A DNA stretch of 64,000 nt from Paramarasmius palmivorus (lineage: Eukaryota; Basidiomycota; Agaricomycetes; Agaricales; Marasmiaceae): the NCBI GenBank assembly GCA_037176845.1, contig JAYKXP010000107.1, positions 62,001 through 126,000 of the forward strand, given 5' to 3'. Below the pieces are notes generated by a model, which was not told the origin of the DNA, ran no database searches, and worked only from the letters and a program-made list of their open reading frames with translations. Shown here one piece after another: positions 24,488-36,702 of the stretch; position 1 is the first letter of the stretch; the number at the start of each line of letters is the position of its first letter. Made by a program: the position numbers and the translations under genes.

Positions 24488-26247
24488 CATCACACAAATA
24501 GGCAGGTGGTCATACCCCGGATATGACCTACCTTACCTGGAACGACCTCCCAATATCCGGTATACCTGGCTATGGGGGTGATCATGGAGGTGGGTTGATT
24601 TATTACCCGTAATAACACCCAGTTATCCGTCGTGAACTCTTTAATCAGGTGCAACTAGTTACCTAGTTATCTTGACGGGTTACAGGTTCATCATGACGGG
24701 TTACATGTAGGCCGTTACCAGTAATGTACGTGAACACGGATTATTGAAGATATGACTGGTTATCGAGGTCACAACTGGTTATCGTTGTTATAACTGTCAT
24801 AACCCGTGGTAGCTAGTTATCAGGCATACAAACGACTTATGTGAGATATACCCACCAGTAATTGTCGTATCTCTGTCGCACTCTATCAAGTATTGATTGT
24901 GAAAGGACGTATATATTCAAAGATACTATGTCTAGCATACCCTACATTCAATCTAACTATTGATAACTACTGAGAGACCCTCCAGTGCAACGCAACGTAC
25001 AATGGTCTTGGTCTAGATGCTAGAATGATTTATTAGCATAGCACACAATGATCAGGATACAGCATACCTTATCCTTTGACCACACACTTGAATTGAGACC
25101 CTAGGTGGATACAGACGATTTAGTAGTTGTATGCGCACATAGAAGTCAAAAGACCTACCATTGTCGATAATAGATGACTGAGTCAAGGATTTCAGGTGGG
25201 ATACGACGACAGAAAGCTATGAAGCCGCAGCATGAGTAACGGATCTTAAGGATACCTAACGATGACATACCACACTTGCCTCCAAAAACCTGCCCGTGTT
25301 GACCACAGAATGCTATAGAGGGTGATAAGTACCTATACTATTGATGAACACTTCAAAGAGCATCAGTAAGTGGCCGTGACTAAGTAGAAGCACACACCTT
25401 TGACTCAATGAAGAATGGCGACGTTTTGGTCAGTAATGGTGGTCCAGTGGCACCAGATCGTCGGCATTGATGGTCACGGTGTGTTGCCAGCAAGGGTACT
25501 AGAGGCAGTGACGGCGATGATGGGCAGGACAGTATCGATGACGACGGCATTGGAGATTGACACGGAAATGGGTGTTAATAACTTGGTGATGGGGTCGATG
25601 TCGGGCGATGATAAGCTTGAGGGGTTGTGAGAGGGGAGGTCAACATAAGTAGTGTTGGCGACGGACGGGGGATAGTGGGAGTGATGTTGAGCGGAACGGT
25701 GTCGATGTTGATAAAGCTTGAACGTTGGCGAGGGGAGCGAGGTTGCGTTGACGAGGAAGATGGCGACGAAGCTGGCGACGGGGCCGATGGTGAGCTGGGT
25801 GATGTTGACGACGCTGGCGTTGCCCAAGGAAGGGAGATGGTGGTGGTACGGAAGAAAGAAGCAATCCGCGGAGCTTGAAAATCGCGCGGAATAAATACCT
25901 AAAATCCCACGGTGGCTGCCTCACGTGATTTTCATGTTTGAAACCGCTCCGAGCACCCTGGCTTGACCAACATCACTCATAACGACTCCAATTTTTGGCT
26001 ATACCCACCAATAACCGTCATAACCACTACAACTGGTGATTGTGGGTAACGGGATGGTTATGACCTGGCCATAACTCTATGATAACCGGCGAGTGCGAGT
26101 TATTGAACAGCAATAACTTTTATAACTGACTACTATTAGTTTAGCAAAGTTATTTCCGGGTTACTACGTTCAATAACTAGTGTACACGGGTTTTGTAGGT
26201 CATATCTACCAGTAAGTAGCTATATCCATTTGCCCTTTTGTGTGATG
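24488..26247. mobile_element. 1.76-kb non-autonomous DNA transposon with GA target duplication
   Basis: The ends are CATCACACAAA (24488-24498) and its exact complement TTTGTGTGATG (26237-26247). Weaker inverted similarity extends to about 27 bases. The flanks are GA (24486-24487) and GA (26248-26249). Removing the element and one GA gives cgcagagatgaataaa, exactly the sequence at 8545-8560 in P0, so this is a precise insertion. Both subterminal regions are full of short A/T motifs such as ggttat, gttata and ataacc in both orientations (24600-24830 and 25980-26200), probably transposase-binding iterons. No transposase is present. The 2-bp duplication is consistent with a CACTA-like or similar element, but the superfamily is unassigned. 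Confidence 0.8.
25474..25827 (-). CDS. Open frame inside the non-autonomous element
   Basis: This is a 117-codon frame. It starts MGNASVVNITQLTIGPVASF and contains a hydrophobic stretch followed by Ser/Pro/His-rich sequence, with another Val/Ile-rich stretch near its end. It may be a captured host gene fragment. No start context, splice structure or family supports function. Confidence 0.2.
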   Translation of the reverse strand: MGNASVVNITQLTIGPVASFVAIFLVNATSLPSPTFKLYQHRHRSAQHHSHYPPSVANTTYVDLPSHNPSSLSSPDIDPITKLLTPISVSISNAVVIDTVLPIIAVTASSTLAGNTP

Positions 26248-26371
26248 GATGAATAAATATGTGATTTTCATTCACTCGTACATGTATACACGTGAAGCTC
26301 AACTTCAAGAACCCAGAACCCAGAAACAATAGATGTACATAAAGGAGAGTCGTTGTCGTCTGAGTCGAGTA

Positions 26372-29096
26372 TTACATGCACGCACTGATACCTGAACCAG
26401 TAATGGCTTCCCATGACCACCACGACGAGGCTTTTTTCGTTTCCTCTCTCGGTGTTTCTGGGAGTCGAGAATCAAAAACATCAGTATAAGAGCTTACATA
26501 TGTTGGACAAAGCACTAACCTTGAGCTGACAAAGGATCGTTCTGTTCCGGTAGAGCGCCCTGCTTGTCATAAGGAGATGCTTGAGGTGTGTTTTCTACGG
26601 ATTCAATGGAAGGATCACGAAGGAAAGCTGAAGACTCGAGTATGTCATCGAGTTTGGCGATTGGTTCTGATTTTACTTCTGCTTCTGCTTTTGCTTTTGT
26701 GAAGTGAGGTATTAAACCCAGCACCGAACTGGTGGATGGAGTAACTGACCTTTAGCTGCTCGCAGAGATTTCTGCCTGAGCAACTCTGCATATTCCCATT
26801 GCAGCTCGCGGAGATTGTATGCATGACCTGAAGGATCATAATCAATTCAGGAACAAGAACACGAACAATGCAACATACCCTTGATTTCCTCAAGTTGAGC
26901 TTCTTCTCTCTTTGTGCCAATGAATTTGAACTCGAGACTCCTCAAATGTTGAGTCCAATTACAAGTGGTACATTTAAAGCCATGGGTGACTTGCCGGTTG
27001 TGGAGGCCAGTGTAGACGTCGGTTGGCCATGAGTAACGGCGGGTTCGTAACAGACGTTGAAATTGCACAGGTGACCCTAGTTGTAACTCCACATCTTGTT
27101 TCTGCAGCTTTCTGAGATAGGATACACCATCTGAAGTATCAAAAGTCAATTACTGAATGAGCACACAAAGAATGTGACAGACCATGGACTCCTTCAAACC
27201 GTGCTTCTTCTTCTTTTCCACCGATGATCTCCAACTCTGGATACCCCAAACTTTGAGCCCAATTGGCGGTGGAAGGGTCAAAGCCGCGGGCGACTTGCCA
27301 CTTGCGGAGGCCAGTGTAGACGTTGGTTGGGCATGATCGCAAACCCATAAAACGCCAGTCAATTGATTTCTCAAGCACTGGAATCCCCCATTGCCCACAT
27401 TCTTCCTCGGACATCTCAGATTGCCCATTCTCATCCAAAGACCAAAAGTAGGTTTGGGTGTGTTCTTTCTCCCATGATATGAGTTCTGATATTGACGAGG
27501 GAGGAGGGTAGATGAAGAGGTAGATGGGTGGTTGGTCTTTGAGTGTGAAGGGGTATCGGTGATGTCCAAACCATGGGGTGGAAAGCTCAAAGTAGGGTGG
27601 GTGAACTATGACTATTAGGAAAAAGGATGATGAGTCCCATTCCAAACACAATGAAGATGGAAGACGTACAGCATTTTTCTTCCATTCCCGACATCCCATG
27701 GGCATCAATGATCCTTGAACTTTGCGCCAGCCAACTCTCCTGGAAGTCCTCCCGAGCATACTCGAAGGAAACCTTGACATATTTTGGATCATCTAGCTTG
27801 AAACTGTAGAGATTAGTACCGACAATAAACCATAAGACCCACCCTCACTCACCGAATTAACCCATCCCCCATGTTCGTCTCATTCACCAGCCCCTGATGA
27901 TCCCATGCTTTCCACAACCCCTTACCCCTTGGCCACCTCACACCAGCCCCCCGTGAAGTAGAGTAAACAGTATCAAAACGAAGTCCATCGAGGATGTCCG
28001 GTGGGAGGTGATGCGGCGGATTGCGAAATAGCAATCTGAGGCAAGATTCGAACGTCCAGTGAGAGTGGATGTGATCTGAGGATGGGTGGTAGTTTGTTGG
28101 CTCGGGGAATAGATTGTCGAGGTATTTGCGTGTCTGATGATAGGATGCGTAATCCAGCATGTGTAGTTCCAACTGCAATGAAAATGATTGCTGAAAAAAA
28201 TTGGAGCAGATGTCATCTTGCAGCATTTGTGCTGATGGAGGAACGATAATCTTGAAGGGTGTGTCTGGAGGGAAAATTTCAACAAGAGGCCCATCGAGTC
28301 CCTTGCACAGATTCCCTTCCATGTTCAACCATATCTGCGAGTTGTAGCAGCCCAACTGCCCCTAAGAGACGAATAGATTAGCTGTAGGAAGCAGGAAAAC
28401 CAAATTTGGGACGTACAGCCAACATCCAAACATAGAAATCCCCCCAGAATGAGCTTTTGTAGAAATTCCCAAGTGGTACCAATTCTATCACAAATTTGAT
28501 TAAAACCTGATATTGAGGAGCAAAAAGGAAACTCACCGTCATGGAAGATGAGGAAAGGGATTTTAGAGCGATTTAGGCCATAGAGCTGCCATACGTCAGG
28601 TTTCCTATTTGGTGTCAGTGAGATTGGTTGTGGGGAAAACGACGAAAACGAACCCTAGGCCAGCACGGGAAATGCGCTCAAAGTCTTCCTTCCAAAAGAA
28701 GTCTGCGTCATCGCCCTCGTATATGACTGCAGTGTATTTGGTTTGCTGGTCCGGGCGCACTTGTACCGTGCAAACTGTCATTTGGCCTGATTTGGTTTGC
28801 TTCCGTTCCTCATTTTCCTCTTCCTCTTCCCATTCCCCTCTCTCCCTGGTATGGAGTTTCTTCAAGGTGAAAATGTGGCCGCGTATCACTTGTTCAAACT
28901 ACGCAGGCCTCAGTGGATATACTACGACCTCATTGAGAAGAGTACACACCTCGTCATACTCGGTACGTTCTATCTCTCTCTGGCCATGGAAATTGACGAC
29001 TTCTGCGGTGATCGTCTGCGAATTATTGACTTGGTTACCCTCGACATTGTTGATGGCATGGCCATGAACAAAGACCTCGGACGAGTTGAAGCTCAT
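26372..29096 (-). CDS. G2: paralogue of G1, apparently intact
   Basis: The exon order is as in G1, starting at an ATG at 29096 (VFVHGHAINNVEGNQVNNSQ) and ending SWEAITGSGISACM at 26372. I followed GT-AG joins with consistent phase throughout: FEQVIRGHIFTLKKLH, then QLYGLNRSKIPFLIFHD, LVPLGNFYKSSFWGDFY, SQIWLNMEGNLCKGLDG and WFGHHRYPFTLKDQPP. It differs from G1 by an additional exon pair near 26820-27135. This encodes a second copy of the WPTDVYTGL...QVTHGF...EFKFIG module and a short coiled coil (HAYNLRELQWEYAELLRQK). The KDZ element sits 73 bases upstream of its start codon, within its likely promoter, so expression may be altered (inference). Confidence 0.78.
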
Positions 29097-29168
29097 TTAG
29101 GCGACAAGGTGGAGGCTTCGGTAGCGGGTTATGGACATCTGGACCGGTATATATCTATTGGTAATCGG

Positions 29169-29176
29169 TGATTTCC
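29169..29176 (+). repeat. Left target-site duplication of the KDZ element
   Basis: TGATTTCC is identical to 40975-40982 and single at the empty site 15121-15128. Eight base pairs is the size I recall for Zisupton-type insertions. Confidence 0.85.
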
Positions 29177-29186
29177 CCGTAACTAT

Positions 29187-29425
29187 ATTAGGGGAGCTTA
29201 AGTCACGGCCAAAAAATTAAGTCGGACTTAAATTGTACTAGCAATGTCAAAACACCTCCGCATTTGCACCCCTACCACCCAGGTTTGACTTAAGTTGCCC
29301 GACTTAAGTCGATCATGGATTAAGTGGTGTTCCAATTAAGTTGTAATCTAAAATCTACATTTAAGTTGTAACTTAAGTCACAACAATTAGTCCGCAATAA
29401 CGATCCATTAAACACGACTTAAGTG
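29187..29425 (+). repeat. Left terminal inverted repeat and CTTAAG subterminal array
   Basis: The 45-bp inverted core is 29187-29231. Five CTTAAG palindromes and several half-sites (ttaagt) follow. The last one (near 29417) overlaps the final codons of the transposase (HLSRV, stop), so the coding end doubles as the terminus. Such arrays are typical transposase-binding regions. Confidence 0.85.
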
Positions 29426-32400
29426 CTGGGGATTGAGATGTCGTACTGTCTTTTTCGCGTCCAAATATGCCCTGTGAATGCTCATGTCATCCATCCACCT
29501 TAGTTGCTCATTCCTCCACTCCAGAACTTTGTCCGCCAACATTGTGCCCCTATCCCGATGAGCGAAGGACGGATGACAAACAGACTGGTATCTCGCCAAA
29601 GCTTGTGCAGCGAGATTACGGAAAACAACACCCTGGTGGAACGCATGTGCTGAATGTCCTGATGTGGTACCCCGTGTCGCCATCGAAATCCATACTTCCT
29701 CCATCTTCTTGAAGTGCGCAATTGTACGTTCGAATTCTGCATGCTTGATCTCAAACTGCTCCATCCATCGATACATTTCCGCTTCGGCACGCATCCATTG
29801 TATCCGGTCTCCTTCATCTTCCCACTCCTTCATCTCCTGCTCATTCAGGGTTGTTCGAGCACCTTTCTTCCATATCCATCCATCCTCAGTCTTCTTCTTC
29901 GAACCGGAGATGTTTCCTGAGACTCCATTGTCACTGGGCACATCTGACGCCTCTGGAATAGACCCTTCATCACTTGACTTCGCTTCTCCAATTCGCTTCT
30001 TGGGCCTCGGGCCAGTCGGCGCTGAAACACGTTGAGTGACTTGTGTCATTGAGCCGTACTTCTGAGGAGCGTACGCTTCTCCAAGCCCAATGGGCAGACT
30101 CTCATCAAGCCTGTCACCAACGAGGAACTCTGAAGCGGCTCCCAGCCGCCAAAGCATCCCATCACTGCGACGAGAATCGCCAGCCTGCCTACGGATGTTG
30201 ACACGTAGCCTATGGGTGTCTGCAGGTTTCATGTGTGGATACGGACTGTTCTTGTCCTTCGGATCAAGGAGTCCTAGATTAATCAGTGCTTGTCTGGCCT
30301 GATTGTAGCGGATGATCAAACGATCTCGGCGGCTGAATGCACTGGCCACTTCTTTTTCCGAACGAGTCTTTGCATCTTGGTCCTTGATGTTCTTAGAACG
30401 AAATTCCAGCATTGTTCCAATCGAGCCAGCGACGGTCTTGATGTTCGACACAAGTTCATTGAGTTGAGCTTCACGAAGGGAGGCCTCGTGGCTACCCAAG
30501 GTCGTCATATTCAGCTGGACTCTGGTTGCGGATGGGACGTCGGATGGCAGGAACAACTTCTCCTCCTCAATTGCTATGCCAACCTTCCAATCCTTTTGTT
30601 CCTTCTGGACAAGCGATAGTACCTGAGGTATAAGCACCGCTCGGAACGCCCAAAACTTCTCGAGGCGGTCAGCGAGCTTTCGGCGGCGCGAGGTGATTTC
30701 ATCCTTTGATGAATCACTGTTCGCAGACTTGCTTGCTCGCACAAGTTCCCGGATATGTAGTCTACCGGCAATGAGTTAGTGATCAATATCATTGTCATTG
30801 AGACTCAACTTACTGTTCCTTTTCCGCATCCAGACCGTATAAAAAGTAGGATTCGAGTGGATTGAGATCTAAATCCACTCGGAAAGGCACATCTGATGCT
30901 TTAGAAATCTGCTGGAGCAATGCCTTGACTGTCGGAACTTTGCCAGGTCTTCGATGGTACACGCTGGCCCAGACCTTTGTCTTCCCCACAATGACCAGTT
31001 CTGGTTCACGGTTCAATCGTGACCAGCCAGGTGCACGATTGCGATTGGCCATGGATAGCTGCTGTAGGTGATCTCGCCTGAGAATGTATTGTGACCGAGC
31101 GTGTGTGAGGGCGTCTGCCAAAAGCTCTGCTAAAGAAAGGTCAGTGACGTCAAAGCAAAGGTGTATTAGGGATATGCCTACCCATGTTGATGATCTTCTT
31201 CCAGTTCCAGTCGTTGTGGTGTGCAATAATAGTATCAGCACGGTGCCCATCGTTCATCTGGCGAGTAAAGCTGCCCACTTGGTTGAGTTCAGGCCAGTAG
31301 TACTCTGCCGTCTCGCCATGAAAATGCCCCAGGCACCACCTATAATTGTGACTGAACAAGACTGTGCAGTCATCCTGATGGCCTTTAATATGAACATCAG
31401 GGACGATGCACCCCATTGCCGAGACAACCTCCTTCACTCCATTGAGGTACGCACGGTCGAATCGCCTGTCTCGATTGACGCAATACTGACAGTTTGAATC
31501 GTAACTGATTTCATGGTCGACCTCCTTTGCGTGATCTGTTGTTCGACTATCTGTAAAGCTGGTCTGCCTCAACGCATGTGCAATTGCCGCATCGACAACA
31601 CCAAACCTTGAGCAATAGCATCAGCAGAACATCAATGAAGAAAACATGCCATGATTGACGTACTGTTCACCATGCATCATATCTGTAGTTGCCTCGACAA
31701 GGACATGGTCACACTGGACATTCACACCACCTGATTTGCGACAATTTTGATTGCGAATACGGTTCTGATTGGCAATGACTTTGACGTGCTGACAATTGGC
31801 GGAGTACTCCTATTCATCGGGGTTAGATATCAGTCAGTCAATGAATTACTCTCGAACAGGGGATTGTACCTCTGCCTTAGCACCGCCTAGAGATTCCAAA
31901 TATTCAAGATAAGCTGTCGCGTCTGGGAAATGAGCAAGACCAGCGTGGACCGAGAAATCTGAACCATCGAAGTTTTTCCAGAATTGGTTGATCTGGCTGT
32001 TGCCGTCGACGGTTTTGCGCCTCTGAATCAAATGTCTATGACGTGATTAGTAAATGAAAGCTTGCATCCTGCTCATACTCACCGAAGGAATGCTGGCGTG
32101 AGCCACCAGCTGCCTTTCATGTTAACACCAGGATCTGGACATGCTGGACAGTAGAGCATAACAGTACCCGACGGTCGATGCGGGAAATAGTCGTCAATTC
32201 CGTTCTCTTGGCCAACGCGAATACGCGTAGTCATGTATCTCCAGATGCGCGTCACAATCATAAATGCTTGATATTGATCCTGATGTATGTCAGTGTGAGT
32301 ATACTATGAAATCATCAACGACTCACGTTCACTTCTGAGGTGAATACATCATCAGTCAAACGCCGCAAAGCCATATAGTAGTCGTAGTCACTTGACTTAG

Positions 32401-33295
32401 CCTGAAGACTGTGAAGGTCGTATTGCTTCAACAGCGCAAAGGAAAATGCGGATTTTGGCTCCTTGATTGATCCAGGAAATAGTCCTGATTCCATGAGTTG
32501 CTGTACATGGCTCTTCCCTGCAGACTGGAAACATCGGCAGAACGATACTAGTGTGGCATGCACCCCGTTCGAGCAAGTTATCACAAAGCTTCGAGGTTCC
32601 GTTGGGTTGCGACATAAACCGCCCAGATGCCTGAGGTGAATGGAAACACCTTGCTGCAATGTACTGATGTCATGACGGCGGAAAAACCCCCCTTCATTCC
32701 ACCATACACGAGCCCAGTGAAGAGGAGATGTTCGATGGCTATCGATGAAGCAAGCAGAGCATGCCAGGTCGTAATTATGACAATCCTGACATTGGGTAGT
32801 TCGGAGTCCCCGCCCGCAGGCACATGGAGAGTTAATGCCACTGTTGTATTCCTGAGCGAGTAGCCACGCGGAAAGGAGCGGTACATGCTCCATAAACTCC
32901 TTCAATCGTTGTGTTGCCTACATGTGTATTGGTGCATGCCACATTGTATAGAAAGGCAAACATACCTGTGAATCTGGCTTCTTCTTTGCTGGGCTCTCTT
33001 CCTCCTCCAGCTTCTCCTGCACATTCATCGGTTCTATGTTATCTATCTCCAATGGCAATGACATAGACGGTAAGTCACTTGGGAAGAGCGGCCCGCCCAA
33101 TGATGTGCTCGCAGACTGTTCCTGCGCCATCGATGGTAGAAGCGCAACTCTGGATTTCCGCGGCGAGTTGATGATCCTTTTGACAATAGATCCATCACTC
33201 TTGACTGTCTGACTTATTGATTGAGTGCCGCCGGTGAGTTTCCGTGTTTTGAATGCTGGATGGTTGGAGGTATCGAGTGGACGGGAGCGCTTCAT
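29408..33295 (-). CDS. KDZ transposase with CxC2-type zinc cluster (1174 aa, 8 exons)
   Basis: Exons in transcription order are 33295-32966, 32917-32327, 32279-32083, 32035-31870, 31809-31664, 31606-31182, 31129-30814 and 30761-29408. All are GT-AG with phases agreeing, and the total is 3525 bases. It moves the element by a cut-and-paste mechanism. A Cys/His cluster follows the N-terminal tail (C-A-C-G, C-x2-C, C-x2-C, then SPLHWARVWW, about residues 135-185), as in CxC2 KDZ proteins. The RNase H-like core shows ISYDSNCQY near residue 515, then GHFHGETAEYYWPELN, TRQMNDGHRADT and HNDWNWKK, hallmarks of the KDZ family. The C-terminal 450 residues are helical and Lys/Glu-rich. No frame break was found, so it is potentially active. 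Confidence 0.92.
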
Positions 33296-33456
33296 TGGGT
33301 TGGTGGTGAGTAGAGTGTGTATGAAGACTGTAAAGCTCAGTGCACCTTGCCACAGTCACGACACCGCGAGCCATTGTTGAGAGGCCCTATTATTCTTGTG
33401 GCATCGTCAGTATAAGTACGGTGTGAGCACAACATTAAACTCACCAATCCACCACC

Positions 33457-34274
33457 ATGAAGACTACCCCCGAGTTCAAACAGGGCATCAATAACTTCCG
33501 CACCCAACTCAAATTAGCCATGAGGAGATTAGCAGAAGAAGTAGCAGGGCCACTTCCTGCGAGGTACACGGACAACAATGGCTGCGTCATGGAGTCCAGC
33601 GTCAACTACGGCGAAACAGATTTCGCAAATATCGGTCGCATCTATGTCCAGGTCAGTTATCTACCACTAAGAGAACTGATTGTCACTTACAGCAATCGTA
33701 GTGTGTCAACCCCCGTCACACACACAAGTACGCAACACACAACCCTGGTTACCCAAGCCCAGAAGATCGCCAGCGTTTCCGAGATCTACGAGCTGTCTAC
33801 GAGCTGTCTGGCGCTCAATTCAACAGCCAAGCTGGACAGCTGGCCACAGAGGCTGAGAAGCTGAACATCCTTGACATGCTCTTGATCCGTGTCCTGCCAC
33901 CACCATCGGCCCCAACTACCTCCAGTGTCGCCACCAACGGCTACATGCTCTCACCTCCACCATCCTCTCCTCCGGAAATGACGATATCATCTTCAACGGC
34001 TCTCGGGAAACGTCGAGCAGTCGAGCCTCTCACACCTTCCAAGCCTTCCAAGGCTGCGAAGAACCCGAGTAACACCACCTTTATTGTTCAACGTCGAGCA
34101 CCTGCACCTTTCCCTCTGCCGCCGCCGACACCTAAGGCCAGCACCAGCACCAGCAAGTCCAATCAAAATGACGAGGAAGAAGACAGCGATGTAGAGTTCC
34201 TTGGAGAGCTCAAGGCGACTCAGCCAAGGTGTGAAGTGGATGATGACGATGACGAAGTTGAAATTGTCGAGTAG
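33457..34274 (+). CDS. KDZ-borne accessory protein, acidic C-terminus (255 aa, 2 exons)
   Basis: Exon 1 is 33457-33651 and exon 2 is 33702-34274, with a 50-base GT-AG intron between phase-0 exons. The N-terminal half (MKTTPEFKQGINNFRTQLKL; then TDFANIGRIYVQ CVNPRHTHKY) is probably folded. The C-terminal part is Pro/Ser-rich, with GKRRAVEPLTPSKPSKAAK as a basic patch and an Asp/Glu tail (DEEEDSDVEFLGEL, then DDDDDEVEIVE). The EIVE-type end and the DVEFLGEL motif could be SUMO-interacting segments, which is inference. It is transcribed divergently from the transposase, start to start about 160 bases apart, so they may share a promoter. No family was recognised. Confidence 0.65.
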
Positions 34275-34404
34275 AGTTAAGCTTCCCTCTGTTCTTTATC
34301 TGTACTTCGAAACAAGTCAATTATTCTCTGTATATACTTCAAACAAAATATCACATACAACTGATAGACATGCCAAGATTGTCAAAGTACACCACCATTC
34401 GTGT

Positions 34405-36538
34405 TCAAGATAATAACATGTGAGGTACCACTGGCGCTCGTCCAAAATGGGTCACAAATGAAGTAGTGTAGAGAATAGCGATTTCGCGTTCAATACGGTC
34501 GACAAGTATGTTGAAGTTATGGGGGCGCTTCTTCCGTTCTTTCCCTTGACCATCAAATCCATCCCACGGAAAGGGATCCATCAGTTCCTTCGGTTTTGCC
34601 ACATCCCAAGTCGAGATCAGCTTATGCATAGCACACAAGTACGGTAACCGATCCTCCAGTGTTGGCCCTCCCAAACCTTTCTTCCAATCCATGATCGAAA
34701 CCTGATCCGCGGAACCGTTCCAGCAAGCGTTCAGCTTTTCGGTTCGTTCAATCCTTGACATTTGGCTTTGGTCGAGGAGTGAATCGAGGAGTATAAGTTC
34801 ATGGCGAAAGTTTAGCTCATGCAGCTCCCATATGATCTCGAGAGCGACCGCGTTCTGTGGTACCAACGCCGGATCCAACTCTCGACCTTTCCAAGTGACC
34901 ACAGCGCTCGACAGACCTTCCCATTTCAAAGACAACCTACTCCCATTGAGGACCTCCCTGAGTAGAACCTGCATGTCCGAGTGGTGTCTACCAGACCGGC
35001 TCTGGCTATTGTATTCCTTCTCTGTCCCATGGCTAATGTCGAGAAGGGCGCGCCACTGCTTATTCGATAGTCCTTCCACGCCCGGCACGGAGAGTCGATA
35101 GATGAACACTTCACGAAGTTTAAGCCATCCTGCAAAGTACTTGGCGCGTTTGGCCTCAGACTGTGGTATGATGAGAGCACGTGGAGGGGGAACGACGAAG
35201 CCACGACCGATATTATCTGGTGCTTCAAGTGATTGGTTATAATTGGACAATGCAACCATGGCCTGTTTCCAGGAAGGTATTGATGGCGACATGAGAGGAC
35301 TGTCCGGATCAACGAACGTATTGTGACCTTGTTTCGCTAGGGATGATGGTTTGGTATCTGAGAAACAAGTCACAAGTCAGCGAAGCATAAGTAGATGATT
35401 AGAACTGATACTTACATGGAACAGAACGACGTGTAACTCGTGAAGATGACGATGTTCCTTGGCGAAGTTGTGATGCCGGTGTGACGGGAAGGGCACTCTT
35501 TTTCATGGAAGTATTACTTCGGGGTTGAGACGACCCAAGAAATGTAGAATAAGAAAAAAGGCCGCGAATATAGTTAGCCATGGCCACATAACGCTCAGGC
35601 TGGTTCGCTAGGTGACTGTAGATCACGGGGCATGATGGTACGGAATCAGCGATGTCCACTGAATCGCCATCCCGTGTGGATAGATTGGAGTTGCCGATAT
35701 CGCAAAAGTCAACCACTTTGTCGATCCGAACACTACCAAACCGTGAAAAGGGGCGTATAAGCCACACGGGAATACCGCCACGGAAAAGCATATCGGCATC
35801 GTCCAAACTCTCTGTGAACACTCCCACGATTGGTGCATCAGGAAGCAGAGAGGTGGGAGACCCTGCGATGGTTGTTCGGGGAAGGAACCGAGCAAGCCAG
35901 TCGTGACGAGCCTGCAACTCCCTATATAGCCTTTGGACGCAGGAAAAACGGAAAAGCGTTTCCTCGCATGGTGCAGCCAGGTCTAATCGATCGGTGTATC
36001 TCTGCAGGTGACTGACATTGTCCATGATTATTGGATCGTGGGCGAAGTCGGCAGAGGTTGCTATCAAATCCTGGCATAGCCGCTTCGTCTTCGTCAGTAC
36101 AGCTTCCTGCAGCTTCCCCAGCCCTGCCGCAATGCTGCTGTCTTCGATGAAAAGACCTGAAACTGGTCGAGCCCACATGATCTCCCTTTCAGTTTTGGTA
36201 TTCGCTGGGTGAATCTTGAGGCGTATGACCGCGAGATGAGGAATGAGTGAGTTGAATGGCTGAGGGTATAGTAAGGGGTCATCCGGTCCGAAATTAAACG
36301 ACTGGCGCATCCGCGTGCTACACAGATTGATTGGTGGGCGAAAAAGGGCATATGTATTCGGTGAAGTGACAACCACATCCTGGATTATGTTGCCCACAAG
36401 ACCTTCAAACGAACGAATAGGCGAGGTGGACGGTTTTTTGAGAAGATGAGGATTATTGAGTACGTCCGTGAAGGATAAGGGGCACAAAGGGGTGGACATT
36501 GGGCTTTGACAGGCTGTAGCAGCGGGGGTAGTCTCCAA
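34405..36538 (-). CDS. KDZ-borne conserved protein of unknown function (691 aa, 2 exons)
   Basis: Exon 1 is 36538-35416 and exon 2 is 35357-34405, with a 58-base GT-AG intron in phase, 2076 bases in all. The first half contains RHDWLARFLPRTTIAGSP, IVGVFTESLDDADMLFRGG and IPVWLIRPFSRFG. The second has a conserved-looking helical region (AKRAKYFAGWLKLREVFIYR, then LSNKQWRALLDI) and a segment reading HELNFRHELILLDSLLDQ, ending before a basic KERKKRPHNFNI. I recall proteins of this kind as multicopy unknowns in Agaricomycete genomes, probably transposon-borne, but I can name no domain. The frame is intact. Confidence 0.75.
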
Positions 36539-36702
36539 AATGACAATTTCTTCCTAATCTTCCACAACACTCCCTCGTAAACCCAAAGCCAGTCCCAACT
36601 TCGGTGTCGACCTTAACCCAATCCCAATCCTACGAGTCCTATCCACAGAAAGGACAGAAGGTGCAATCTAAAGGTGAGTTGGCGCGTGTGTGCTGACGTT
36701 GG

